From NCBI GenBank assembly GCA_964017065.1, contig OZ024787.1, positions 12,662,434-12,726,433 of the forward strand: 64,000 nucleotides of DNA. Direction: 5' to 3'. Below, one piece after another: positions 1 through 13,600 of this stretch. The DNA comes from Haliclona indistincta. Its lineage: Eukaryota; Porifera; Demospongiae; Haplosclerida; Chalinidae. A program made the position numbers and the translations under genes. Position 1 is the stretch's first letter; every line of letters begins with the position of its first letter. Below the pieces are notes generated by a model, which was not told the DNA's origin, searched no databases, and worked only from the letters and a program-made list of their open reading frames with translations.

Positions 1-9
1 GTAGCTAAC

Positions 10-1421
<1,412 letters not shown>

Positions 1422-1603
1422 GCTCAGTGCTAGTGGTCTGCTGCACTGCTGCCCCTAGTAATTAACTTGATTGAAGGCGGGGCTCGTAAACACATCACGT
1501 GATATTTTCAACTGCCCTTTCTTTAGCTTTCGCAGCAGCGCTAGCCTAAGACTTTTCTCTCACTTTCTCAGGCTATCTTCCTCAACTTTACAACAGAACT
1601 AAA
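1422..1603. promoter_or_regulatory. Divergent NPL4/ANK promoter, unit A
   Basis: This is the interval between the NPL4 A start codon (minus) and the ANK gene 1 start codon (plus), 182 bp. It contains a palindromic E-box-type site TCACGTGA at 1495-1502 and a GC-box-like GGCGGGGC just before it. Both are kept in the paralogous spacer at 52407-52572. No TATA box is evident. Function is inferred from position and conservation between the copies. Confidence 0.6.
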
Positions 1604-4600
1604 ATGAGTTCTCAGGAGCAATTGGTAAGTGATGAGTAGTAATAATTTCAAAACAGAGCATATGTTATCAGAAATACACTTTTCAGTGATTATGTGTTAT
1701 TTGTATGTGTAGCAGCTGTCATTGTTTGATACATGATGTTATGTTGTGTTCACAGAATCAAGACCTCTATGATGCTAGTGAGAGAGGTGATGTGACAAGA
1801 GTGAAAGAACTCTTGTCACGGGGAGCTGATCCCAATCATAATCATCATCATGATACTGATGTGAGTTGTGTGTGATTGTGTTGAGTCATGTAGTAACAGG
1901 TGTGTAATCCACACTACATCAGTTGTCACTCACAGTCAGTAACTGATCATTCATCTTTGTACAGTGTGGTATTGATCACTATTTACCATTCCCAATTACA
2001 GACCTCTCTAGTCTCATGGTTTGACTGTGTGTCACACAGTTATGGAACCTTAGAATTCTGTATAGCTTCGTATACTAGGCAAGTTTGTCGCATACTACTA
2101 GTTGACATCATAATAGTGAAATAATGCTTATTCGTGTGAAAAGTACTATAGTGTACAGCAGTACAGCCATCATGGTACACCTACTGTAGCTTAGTCTAGT
2201 GAAATGTATCACAAACATTGTTGAAAGGATGCACACTAACTCCAGTGACTGGAGGTGAAGAAATTGATATCAAGATAAGAATCTACTTGTAAACAATCAG
2301 GCACAATCAGCATCCGTACCAACGCTATAGCTAGATTTGTGAGATTGTAGAAAGCTGTGATTTGAAAGCTAATAATTGCCAGAAAGGGTGTTGTGATGGT
2401 AGACAGCTTCAGAGTATTGTTGACTGATGCCAGCTTTTTAGTTTTCAGTGGTAAAATATATCACATTGTTGTTTGTTGTCCAATCCTCTGTGCTAAATTT
2501 TTTATGCATCTCACATGTTTGAGTCTAGAAAGTTGTGATCTCTGGGTTTTTAGCAGATTTCAGATTCGTACAATGCTGTACGTGAGTTAAGCTACCAAAC
2601 TTGTTATTGTGACAGATTGACTATTGAGCAGGCGGGCCGCCAGCGCTCCCAAATCTGCTTATTTACGGAGATTTACTTGCCCTCTAAATAACGCGCACCA
2701 AGCGCGAGTAACTTTGTTGTACGCGCTTTACTCTGAAAGTGTGGCGATATACTCGATTAAACTCCAAGCTACTTTTATACCAAGATTTTCTGTCTTTAAC
2801 AGTGTTAATTTGGAAAAAATCTGTTCAGTAGAAATCAAATGCCACAGCAAAACATAATCTTTACACAAAAGTTGGGCACACGCGTTTTTGCACAGCTGTG
2901 AACAGTTTGTCTATTTTAACAGTTTAATTACAGAATGGCTCAGACCACGCAGTGGTTGCCAGCTATTCTGGATTATATGAAGAAGGGCGAGTCGAGCATA
3001 TCACGTGTTTAGTCTAGTTTCCTATACTTTCAGCTAGTTTGGAGATATGACCTCCTCTGAGTGACTAGGAGTCTTGTATTTTAGTGCTTATGGGTGTAAA
3101 ATATCATGCCCCTGATGAGGGGTTTGACCTTTCCTTCAGTATAAAGGGTCTCCATGTGCGTAGTATCGTCAGTCTTTTTTATAGTGAGTTATTATACTGT
3201 CTTTGTGAATATTTAGTGCGTTAATTATGCAAGGTGATGTCGAGCATTGTTATGGGTGGAGTGGGAGGGACGTGATATGCTCGACTCGCCCTTCTTCATA
3301 TAATCCAGAATAGCTGGCAACCACTGCGTGGTCTGAGCCATTCTGTAATTATATTTCAGAAGGGCTCGTCTCACATATCACGTGACTTCGTAGTTGAAGA
3401 CATTCCCTCTTTCGACAGTACAGCTGTACCAAAGGAAGTATCTCTACTTGGTCTGTAGTAAAATTTTTGGAAGACTGATTCAGAGCTCCAGTCTGCTGCA
3501 TTGAGAATATCACTTGTGGTAACACCTTTGTTGGCTGCTGCAGTTGTCGCAGCGCTTCTGGTGGAATGTGCTTTAAATATTGATGTGTCAATGCCTGCCT
3601 TTGCTAGAGTAGTTTTTAGCCATCTGGCGATAGTGGATGAGGCCACTGGGCTATGTGGTTTGATTGTAGATAAGAATACCTGGTGGGGATTCTGTTCATG
3701 CCCATTGCCTGTTCTAAAGGGGGCTGTTCTCTTCAGGTACTCTGTTAGTGATTTTACAGGGCATAGTCTCTTGTTGTCCTGAAAGGAAGGGAAGAGGAAA
3801 TCAGCTATAGGTCTGTTTTGTCGGGCCTGTTTTGGCAAGCCCGAAGTCTGTAATATTATTCCTTCCGGGTATTGTGTCAGTGTTCTTAGATCTAAATTTG
3901 CTAGATCCGAAGACCTTGATGGTCTCGTTAGCGCTAACAGCATTACTGTTTTCAGTGTCAGGTTCATTAAGGACAGTGGTTCATTTTCTCCCAGTTTGTC
4001 TAGGTATTCAGTAACAATTTTCACGTCCCAAGTAGTTGTGTATCGTGGGCGTGGGGGGCGTTCGTTGAAAGCTCCTTTCAGGAGACGAGTGACTAGTGGG
4101 TGTTGACCTACTTCATAGCCATCTATTTTCTCATGTACTGATGAGATTGCTGAGCGGTAAGCATTAAGGGACCGGTATTGGTAACCTTCAGTAAATAGGT
4201 TTGCTAGGAAGTTTACTACTTCCCCTATAGGCCCTGAAATGGGATTACTATCCCTTTGCTCACACCAGCTGACCCATTTCCCATATAATGAGTCGTATGT
4301 CTTGGACGACTTGGGTCGCCACGATGCCATGATGATCTCTGTAGCTTCCTGCGATAATTGGCAGCTTCTGTATCGTTGCCGGAGATGTTCCACACGGCTA
4401 GTTGTGGTGAGATGTCTGGGAGATTGACCGGGTCCGTTGGTTGGATCAGATCTTTTGATGGTCTGATCAGGAGAGGTGTCTTTATTACCATCTCTAGGAG
4501 AATTGGGTACCATGGTTGACCCTTCCATACTGGAGCCACTAGCACCAGCTCTGCTCTCTGTTTCCGGCATTGTGCTAACACTCTCCCAATCAGGTTCCAT

Positions 4601-7600
4601 GGTGGGTTGGTATAGCCCTTCATCGTAGACCAGTTCCTGGAGAAGGCATCCGTCGCTATAGCTAGTGGGTCTGGTCTCCAGCTGACGTACTGGGGCAGCT
4701 GATGAGTTAGTCTGGTGGCGAATAGGTCCACATTCAGGGGTCCTAGCACCTGGTTGATTCGATTGAACGCATGAGGGCACAGTTTCCAGTCTGTGCGGTC
4801 CCTCATCGTTCTGGACTCTTCGTCCGCGACAGTGTTCCAGATTCCTGGAAGATGTTCTGCTGAGAGAAATATGTCTCTCTCCATGCACCACAGCCACAGT
4901 TGTTTGGCGAGATGTGTCAGCTCTGGGGATATCGTTCCCCCTTTCTTGTTGATGTAAGACAGTGCTGACATGCTGTCCATTTTCAACAGTATGTGCAGGT
5001 TCGTCTTGTTTTTGGCGAAGCATTGCACTGCTATTGTCGCGGCTAGCATTTCCAGGCAGTTGATGTGCATCTCTCGTTCCCGGGGAGACCACGGACCTCC
5101 TGTCCGTTCCCTGTTGCAGACAGCGCCCCATCCTCTGTGTGAGGCGTCTGTCTCGATCACAATCGATGGATTGTGTGTGATGAGGCTGCGTCCATTCCAG
5201 CGAGTGAAATGCTCCACCCACCAATTCAGCTCCTCCCTCGCTTCCGGGGTGAGCTCTGTAGTTGCCGAGTAGTCCTGGTCTACCTGGATTGTCTCGCGGA
5301 GACAGGACTGAAGGTGTCTGTAGAACAGCGGTGCCATCGAGATGGCTTGTGTTGCTGCACTCATTTTCCCTACTAGGCGGGACAGCGCTTGTGCTGTTGG
5401 GTGTTCTGAACATAGGAGTTTCTTTGCCTCTGATCTGATTGTCTTGATCTTCTCTCCTGGGAGTCTGAGCTCCATTTTTTGGGAGTTCACTACAAATCCC
5501 AGAAACTCTAGTTCCTGTGTTGGTTCTACCTGTGATTTCTTGTTGTTTATTACAAACCCCAGGTTTTCCAGGAGGTACACTAGTCCCATTACTTGTTCTC
5601 TGAGCAGCTGCTCTGAGTCTGCCATTATCAGCATGTCGTCGATGTAGATGATCATGCGGAGGCCTAGCTCTCGGAGCGTTGTCACTACCGGTCGTGTGGT
5701 CTTGGTAAAGACCCACGGGGCAGATGACAGGCCGAATGGTAGGCAGTTGAACTGGTATAGAGACCCCATATGTGAGAAGCGGAGTAGCTTCCGGTGTTCG
5801 TTTGCTATTGGGACCATGAAGTATGCATCCTTCAGGTCGATTTTGGCCATCCAGTCTCCTGATCTTAGCAGGTCTTTCAACATTTGGATGTTCTCCATCT
5901 TGAAGTGCTCGGTCTTCACATAAGAGTTCAACTGTTTGAGGTTTATCACTGGTCTCTGACCGCCTCCTTTTTTGGGTACTAGAAACATCTGTGAGACGAA
6001 ACCATCGTCTCGTTGGTGCCTTATCTCTGATATGGCTTGTTTGGTTATCATGCTCTCTATCTCCTCTCGAAGGGCTTCCTGTCCTTCTGCTGCAAATTGC
6101 AGTTCGTGAGGAGGGTGGGGTTGGTAAGGCTGGTTTATTAGGTCGATAGTATAACCCGTTATCGCCTTGATCACCCAGGGGTCTTTGCAGATCACATGCC
6201 AGTTTTCTGCAAAGTAGGCCAGTCTCCCTGCTATCGGAGTGGCTTTTTGTGTTAAGTTCTTTACCCCTATTCTCTTTAGGTGGTTGATTAATGTAGAATG
6301 GTGACAAAAACTTTGTTTTTGCATTTGTACATACATTAATGAAACATGAACTGTTTGTACTATCTCGGGTACTCCAGTTTTTGCCTTTTTCAGGGCTGGC
6401 TCTTCTTGCTCGAGCCACCGTTTCTGTAGAACCCTCCTTGACGGTCCTTGTCGTAAGGCTGGTAGCGACCTCGGGTCGCTTTCCGATGAAAGTTGCCGGA
6501 CTGGTAATATTGGCTCCGGCCGCTCCCACGTCCTGGCTGGTAAGAGCGGCCTCCTTGAAAAACACGGTTGCTGCTAGTTCCGGGTTGGGAATGTGCCTTG
6601 GTTGTCGTCACAGTCTTACGCAATCTCTTAACTGAGTCTACATGTTCTTCGACCGACTTGTCGAATTGTTTTCCAAACAGCATTGGAGCTGCCGTTCTAA
6701 ACTGGTCTTCATCTGAAATCAAGTCTTGAACGTCTGAGTTTAGATGTGTAGATATTTTTTTGCGACGTTCTTGGGAAATCTGTGCGGATGCATTCCCGAC
6801 ACATCTCAGTGCTTGTGTGGTTGCTTCGACTACTGCCTTGTGGTCGAGTGGGCCCTTCTGCGCTTCCTCTAGGATGTGCACCAGTGGGCCGATGCCGTCG
6901 GTTACAAATGTCTGTAGCCTTGTGAGGTTGCGGTCGTGGTCTTTTACTGTTTTCGGCAGGTGAGTTTGAACTGGTTTGTCTAATCTCGGGCACCTGGCGC
7001 AATCGGCGTCTGGTGCGAGATATTTCTTCCGCCATTGTTTCCTGGTGTCATTCGGGACACTCTTTGAGCAACATTCCTCCAACAGGCGGTTAGTTGCGAT
7101 GGAGACTGCTCGGAGCTCCTCGCTACCGGCCACGTGGATACCCTCAGACCAGGACGGAAGTTCTGGGTCGTCATCAGCGTGGTGTTCGAACCAGCTGGGG
7201 TTTCCTGCGTCGCTGCTCCTGGAGTTGGAGGCTGGTGTTGAAGTGTACCTACTATGTCTCGGAGACTCGGCCGAGGTAGGGTCTCTGCGCTGATCATCAC
7301 GGTGGTCATTATATTCGATGGCGGTCACTCGCTCGGCGAGTGAGTGCATCCCGGCGTTGACTGTTGCTATTTGGTCGTTGAGCTGAGCAGACAAGTTGTT
7401 TATGGCTGTCAATACCGATATCGACTCACGTTGGGTCGTGTCGACGTCTTGTCCATTGCTCGGCATATGGACCCGCCGCGGATGTGGCAGCTCGGTGCCG
7501 TCGCGGATGTCGTCCTCTCTCTCGGTAGTGGTTCTGCCGTCTTCTGACATGATTGGCTTTCTCTCTCCGTATAGTTTCAGGCTATCGTCTGGAACTAAGT

Positions 7601-10600
7601 TGAGTTTTACGAGCTAGGAAAAAGACTGACGATACTACGCACATGGAGACCCTTTATACTGAAGGAAAGGTCAAACCCCTCATCAGGGGCATGATATTTT
7701 ACACCCATAAGCACTAAAATACAAGACTCCTAGTCACTCAGAGGAGGTCATATCTCCAAACTAGCTGAAAGTATAGGAAACTAGACTAAACACGTGATAT
7801 GTGAGACGAGCCCTTCTGAAATATAATAATGCATCACACAACAAGCTTGCCAAGTTTCATCTGTGTCTAAGCAAAACTTGACTGATCAGAGATTATTGTA
7901 TGGTCGCCATGACATTCATGCATAATTATTAACACAAAAATCAGTATCAACACTGCATTGGCTAGTTCTGCTGTCAGTACTCGGTATGGCCATCTCTCAG
8001 AGACACATGAATGCAGAAAATATAACCCTGATTTCACAGCAGGACCCAGGGAGATGATGAGAAGAAAAATTACGATATTGCAGTACATGAACAGAAAAAT
8101 AAGGACCCAGAGGAAGGATAGAGTCAAGAAAATAGAATTTGAGTGTACAATACAAACTGACATACTAAGATAATAAGTATGAAGTTGATAAAACGTCTTC
8201 ATCTGTATCTTTCCATAACAGTGAAGCCACTTTACACTCCAAAAAGCTGTACTAAAAAGTTGGGCACTGCCGTTTTTGCACTGCTACGTGGTTATTGTTA
8301 CTATGGAAAGGTAGCTAATAGTCTGCTTTATACAGTCATTAACTTACAAGCTGTGTCTGGCGTATTGTTTGATCAGTGGGGGTGCGGAAAGCAGAAATAT
8401 ACCGTGTCCAAGTGTGACGCTCAAGCACTTTACACCGCGTTTATTCAACTACGATGCAACATACAGTTCCCAAGACCTCTCGTAGATAAAATCCAGCCAA
8501 TAAAGAACAAGCACACATGTTTTGAATTACAGGTTAACAGAGACAAAATCAGGTATTTTTGTAAGCCAACACTTTCGTCCATTTCTCCTCTTCCACGGAC
8601 GGTTACCGCCCACTTCCGTTGCAAGTAAAATTGAGAAATTTGGTACGCTGGCGGCTTGCCTGTGAGTGAACAGATTTCCAAGGCTTTTTATTAACTCAAA
8701 GCAATACTCGATCTCTCTTTGTGGTCATTGGGTCTACACAGGACTCTTGCGATTTGTTGGGATGCTGCTAGTTGTAGAAGTTGCTTTTATTGAATCTACT
8801 GGTCCTCTTTGGTCTGTCAGCATATTGCAAGCACCAGTCATAGTTGTTCTTGTTGCTGTGACTTCCCACGGGTATTCAGAGATTGATTTTTATCATTTTG
8901 TGTATAGTAAACGGAATTCCATTTGATGACCACGTACATTGCTGACAATAGGGACCTTAAGTTTTTTTTTACGTGTAACGGGTAACTTGTAGTAGGCGTC
9001 ACACGTTACAGGTAATCAACTTCTGTACATTAAGATGACCACGCCTCTGACCACGCGACGTGTAGAAGCAAGAAGATGACTGCAGTGGCGTATCTAGGGG
9101 GGGTGCTCAGGGTGCTCCAGCACCCCCCTTAAACTAGAGATATTAATATTGATAAAGTAGCAGGCTATTGGCTAACCTAACCTCAGGCTCTAAGCTCTAT
9201 AGCTTCATCGAAGAATCCATGATCGAGTGCCGTACAGTTCTAAATAACGCACACTGTACCAATTATTACACGCAAAATAAACGAAAATTAATTGATAATG
9301 AATAATTAATTAGCAAAATTTTCGTGCGCGCTTCGCGCGCTCATATTCAGCACCCCCTTCTACCAAATCCTAGATACGCCACTGGATGACTGCGCTTCAA
9401 AGGTAAGTTTGCGGAGATTTTTGTTGTTTGAGATGTTCTTTTATTCATCAGGCGTGACTTGAGTGAGATATCCCAAGTGCTGCTTTGCTCAGACAGTGAT
9501 TCCTCGTCTAGTAGCGACGATGAAGATGCGACTCTCCTGTTTCTCCACGTTGTATTTCCACCAAGCGAGAGTCTTGGTCCTAGATTAAACCTCGATGACC
9601 TCAGTGAATACCAATGTGAACGACTGTTTCGGTAATTTGAGTTACTGTACTTCACGTGCATTGCACGCTTGTATAATGATCCCAGGTTCGAGAAGAGTGC
9701 ACTACATCGACTTGTTTTAGCTCTTCAGCTTCCAGATTTTTATCACTGCAGTCAAGGAACAAAGTCCTCAGGAATGGAAGCACTTTTGATCATGCTACGC
9801 CGTCTATGCTATCCGAATCGATGGTATGACCTTTGTCCACTATTTGGAAGATCAGAACCAGAAATGAGCTTCATATTTAACAAAGTATGCAAGTATTAGG
9901 GAGGCACGGTAGTGCCTCCCTATGTAGGGTTGAACGAGAAAACAAGATGGCGGCTACATACAATGTATTAGCGATCAAACGCTGATATTTCGCCTGGTCA
10001 TGAATTGTACATGTCAAAAGACACTTAAATCTGCTCTCTGGCGTTGCCCCATCTTACAATAGCAAGGAGATTGCTCGAAGTTGTTACTAAAGTGACGAAC
10101 CTGGAAACGGTGAAAATCGTGTTTCGTCATCTTCGTTTTCTTCTTTCTTTCTTTCTTTCTTCAGCGCATCTAGCGCCTTTACGCGAGCAATGCTGAGACC
10201 AAAACACCCATGAACAGTCATGATATTCTCCTGGCAGGTGCCTTTTGAACTTAGTTTTTAGCGAAACTTCGATATAAATTCCGCGATTTCTCGATCGTGA
10301 TCCATTGTCAGCTAAGTGTTAGACGCCATTGATGTGATTGCGCAATACGCACGTGACCAAGCAGTGGTCAGCGCACGTGACCAAGCACTAGCTTGAGTAT
10401 CGCCGCGCGCCTTATGGATCACGGAGAACACATACATGTACATGTATTTGTCTGGAGTCTTCGAAGAACGGTAAGCTCGTATAGGATTACCATTCTGCGC
10501 TTGCCAGATAATTACAACCGCCGTACATGTCTACAAACAATTGTGGGCGGGGCTCGTATCCACTGCATGCATGTGTAGGCGAGCTGATATGTATAGCATA

Positions 10601-13600
10601 ACAATTATTATTAGCTACAAGTTTATAATAAAGAAAAGCCACCAACAACAGGAAAACTAAACCAATGGTGGAAACAAAGACAGCTCAGTACGTGCATGAT
10701 ATTGAACTGCACTTCGCTGAAAAAGAAAAAAGGACACAAACAAGAAAATTAAAAAGATTTCTATCGAAATCAAAAGGATGTAGGGTTGTGAAATCTACCA
10801 CTGGTCCACAATGTAAACTAACAAGGAACAAGCATGGAATGGTAACACGATTGACTTGCTAACAGACCATAGATCCCTACATCAGTGGCTGTACATAAGA
10901 TCAATATTTTGTCACAAGCTGAATGCACGTTAGGTGTCAGTCAACAGCAACTAGCTGAACTAGCTATAACCAACCACAGCAGCCACTGATGTAGGGATCT
11001 ATGGTCTGTTAGCAAGTCAATCGTGTTACCATTCCATGCTTGTTCCTTGTTAGTTTACATTGTGGACCAGTGGTAGATTTCACAACCCTACATCCTTTTG
11101 ATTTCGATAGAAATCTTTTTAATTTTCTTGTTATACTATTGTATTAATCTATTAATGTTTGTTACAGATAGTCGATGATGTTTATGGGCGATTCAAAGTT
11201 CGTCTTTCTTCTCTTGACCATGTCTGGATGAATCCAGCAGCTTTCGCTGATGCCATTCACTCTAAAGGAGCTGCATTGAATAATTGCTGGGGCTTTATAG
11301 ACGGTACGGTCTGGCCAATTGCCAGGCCTACCAAAAATCAGGCAATCATGTTTAGTGGGCACAAACGTGTCCACTGCATTAAATTCCAGGTTCGTATTAT
11401 TAGTGAATTGTGAATTTCATTGTTACCCTTCTATTTTCCATAGTCTGTTGTAACTCCTAATGGGTTAATTGCTCACTTGTTCGGCCCCATGGAAGGAAGG
11501 CGACACGATGCCTTCATGCTAGCTGAAAGTGGGCTTTCGCAACAGCTAACTCCACTAATTCAATCAAATGGTCAGCCTTATGTCATTTATGGTGATCCGG
11601 CATATGGAATATCCCAATACATCTTATCACCATACCGTGGAGCACAACTCACAACACCAGAAAGAAATTTCAACAAGTCTATGAGTGCAGTACGCATTTG
11701 TGTCGAGTGGGCATTTGGAAAAATATGTCAGTACTTCACATACATGGATTTGAAGAGAAACAACAAAGTACGGCTACAACCCGTAGGAAAGTACTATGCC
11801 GTTGCTGCCTTGCTCACCAATTGTCACACATGTCTCTATGGCTCAATGACTACAACATATTTTGATGTTGCTCCACCATCATTAGAATCATATTTATCAA
11901 ACATTTAATAAGTGATACATGATTGAATGTTTGGACGAAATAGGATCAAAACCTATTTATTAGAGTTAGTAGAGGAAAGTTTCTGAATTAACTCCAAGAA
12001 TGCGTTTCGTTCTTTGAATTCATACTCCATTCTTGATTTTCTCTCTTCCTCCAGCTTCTTTCTCTCTTCATGCTCACGATCCATTTGAATTTCCTTCAAT
12101 TCAAGCTCTCTTTTCTTTAGTTCTAATTCAATTTTCCTCAATTCGGCTTTTTTCTCAAACTTTTCTCCCAACATTTCTATCGCTGAAAGTTTTGATGCTC
12201 GTTTCTTGCCTATAATTATAACACATGTCATCATGATTTCATTGTAGTAAGAAACTATGTACCTTTCCCTGATGAATCGGCATCAGATCCAACACTTATA
12301 TTTAGATCATCATTCTCTCCATCTACATCAAAATCATCATGTTCTTGCTCTCTTCGCCGTTTTCTTTCTACAGTGAACATGAGTAATTAAAATAACACTT
12401 GCATATGCATGCCTGCTGTTTGACACAACTTGAATTAAGAATGTATGTTCATGTGCGCGAGCATGTAATGCTACTTACGAGACAACGTCTCCATTGCAGT
12501 TTTTCTCATTTCTTCAGCAATTCTTTTTGACTCTAGCTCCTTCTGTCTTTTCACCTCTTTCTCTTTCTCTTGAGCTTCCACAACATCTCTCTGGTAAGTG
12601 GAAATGTCTTCTAAAAGCTGTGTAAGTTCAGTATATAGTCCTCTTCTGTTCCGGACCTATTGCAAACAGTAGTGATTACAGAACAAAACCTTTTTACTAT
12701 TTACCGTCTTAAGGACTTGGAATCATTAGATCTAAACTTCTCAATCAATCTGTCCATCCTTTCTTTACAACCTCTGCCTTTAAGAATCACAGGCTTGATG
12801 GATGTAGAGAACACAGAGCTGAGAATTTTGGCGATGACCTCCCAATCTGCTGATCTCTTGGGTCGTCTTCCCACAACTTCTCTGGCTAAAGAAATGTCGT
12901 GGGACACATCAGACCAGCGAAACTGTGGCATGCTTGCTAATGCTTCAGATCTAGTCAGAAAAGAAGACGCCACGAATAAAAGAACCGAAAAAGCCGCATC
13001 TGAACATTTCTAAGATGTAGAGGAATGTCTAACGAACAGTTTAATGCTTACCAAAAGTGGAATTGTCAGCCCAGAGACACAGGAAACCCACAGGGAAACA
13101 CGAACGTGTAGACAGCCTTCTACAGGTGAAAAACGTGTAGAATTCACGTGTAGCACTTGAATTCTGTCCGCGCACGTGACTTGTACACATTACCGGTTAC
13201 ACGTACAGTAAAATTTGCGAAATCTTAATGTCCCTAATGAGACTAGTCATATGGTTACATCTTGTGATTTTAAATTATTTAATAAGAATATTGGTAGCCA
13301 GCTAGCAGTACATTTGATGAGGTTCATAATATTGTAACTGTGTCTGTCAATGACAATGTTTCATTGTTTTGTTTCAATACCAGCGAACTCCTTTACACAT
13401 CAGTGCTGTACGAGGACATGAGGATGTGGTAAAGCTACTATTACAACAAAGCAATTATAGTTATTGATGTTCGTAGTAAGGTACGTGTACATTATGGTAA
13501 CATTTCTATAGTGAGCTAGATCCTCTTGTGCACTAGTGAATCAACAGATAAGGTGGACTTGAAGTTTGTCCATTAGTTTTCACTTGTTGATGCCTGCAGT

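Larger units (their letters stand above)
2932..7833 (-). mobile_element. DIRS-type tyrosine-recombinase retrotransposon
   Basis: The element reads on the minus strand with gag-like, RT/RNase H and tyrosine recombinase regions. Inverted terminal repeats lie at about 3010-3180 and 7620-7800. An internal complementary region follows the recombinase: 3265-3345 is the complement of the outer left edge (2935-3010), and 3346-3385 is the complement of the outer right edge (about 7790-7832). This split arrangement is the diagnostic DIRS architecture used to recreate the ends from a circular intermediate. There is no obvious target duplication, as expected for recombinase integration. It sits inside the TIR transposon 2629-8662. 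Confidence 0.9.
2629..8662. mobile_element. TIR DNA transposon with 4-bp TSD (TGAG), host of the DIRS element
   Basis: The two ends are imperfect inverted repeats: CAGGCGGGCCGCCAGCG on the left and the complement of CGCTGGCGGCTTGCCTG on the right. TGAG is duplicated at 2625-2628 and 8663-8666. The paralogous intron of ANK gene 2 (around 54655) shows the uninterrupted site with a single TGAG. About 1.1 kb of the element remains outside the DIRS insertion. No transposase was recognised, so it is probably non-autonomous. The superfamily is uncertain. A weak hydrophobic minus-strand ORF (7867-8202) lies inside it. Confidence 0.75.
8950..13235 (+). mobile_element. PIF/Harbinger transposon, two-gene type
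   Basis: Ends are AGGGACCTTAAG and the complement of CTTAATGTCCCT, flanked by AAT at 8947-8949 and 13236-13238. The paralogous intron in unit B (about 54920) has the empty site with a single AAT. It carries a plus-strand DDE transposase and a convergent minus-strand Myb-like protein, the standard Harbinger gene pair. The intron between transposase exons 3 and 4 holds a foreign hairpin/foldback element, and a hAT MITE lies just before the start codon. Confidence 0.9.

Noticed and set aside
3371..6565. Whole 1064-codon frame as one large protein
   Set aside because: Its first two thirds overlap the RT/RNase H frame and show no domain. Only the C-terminal tyrosine recombinase is supported.
7867..8202. 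Hydrophobic 111-codon minus-strand ORF that could be a membrane protein
   Set aside because: It lies in AT-rich DNA of a TIR transposon. Hydrophobicity is expected from T-rich codons, and no family was recognised.
9896..9960. Rho-independent-like terminator or tRNA-like hairpin at the head of the composite element
   Set aside because: This is a eukaryotic intron; there is no U-tract and no cloverleaf. The same hairpin position recurs in a repeat family.
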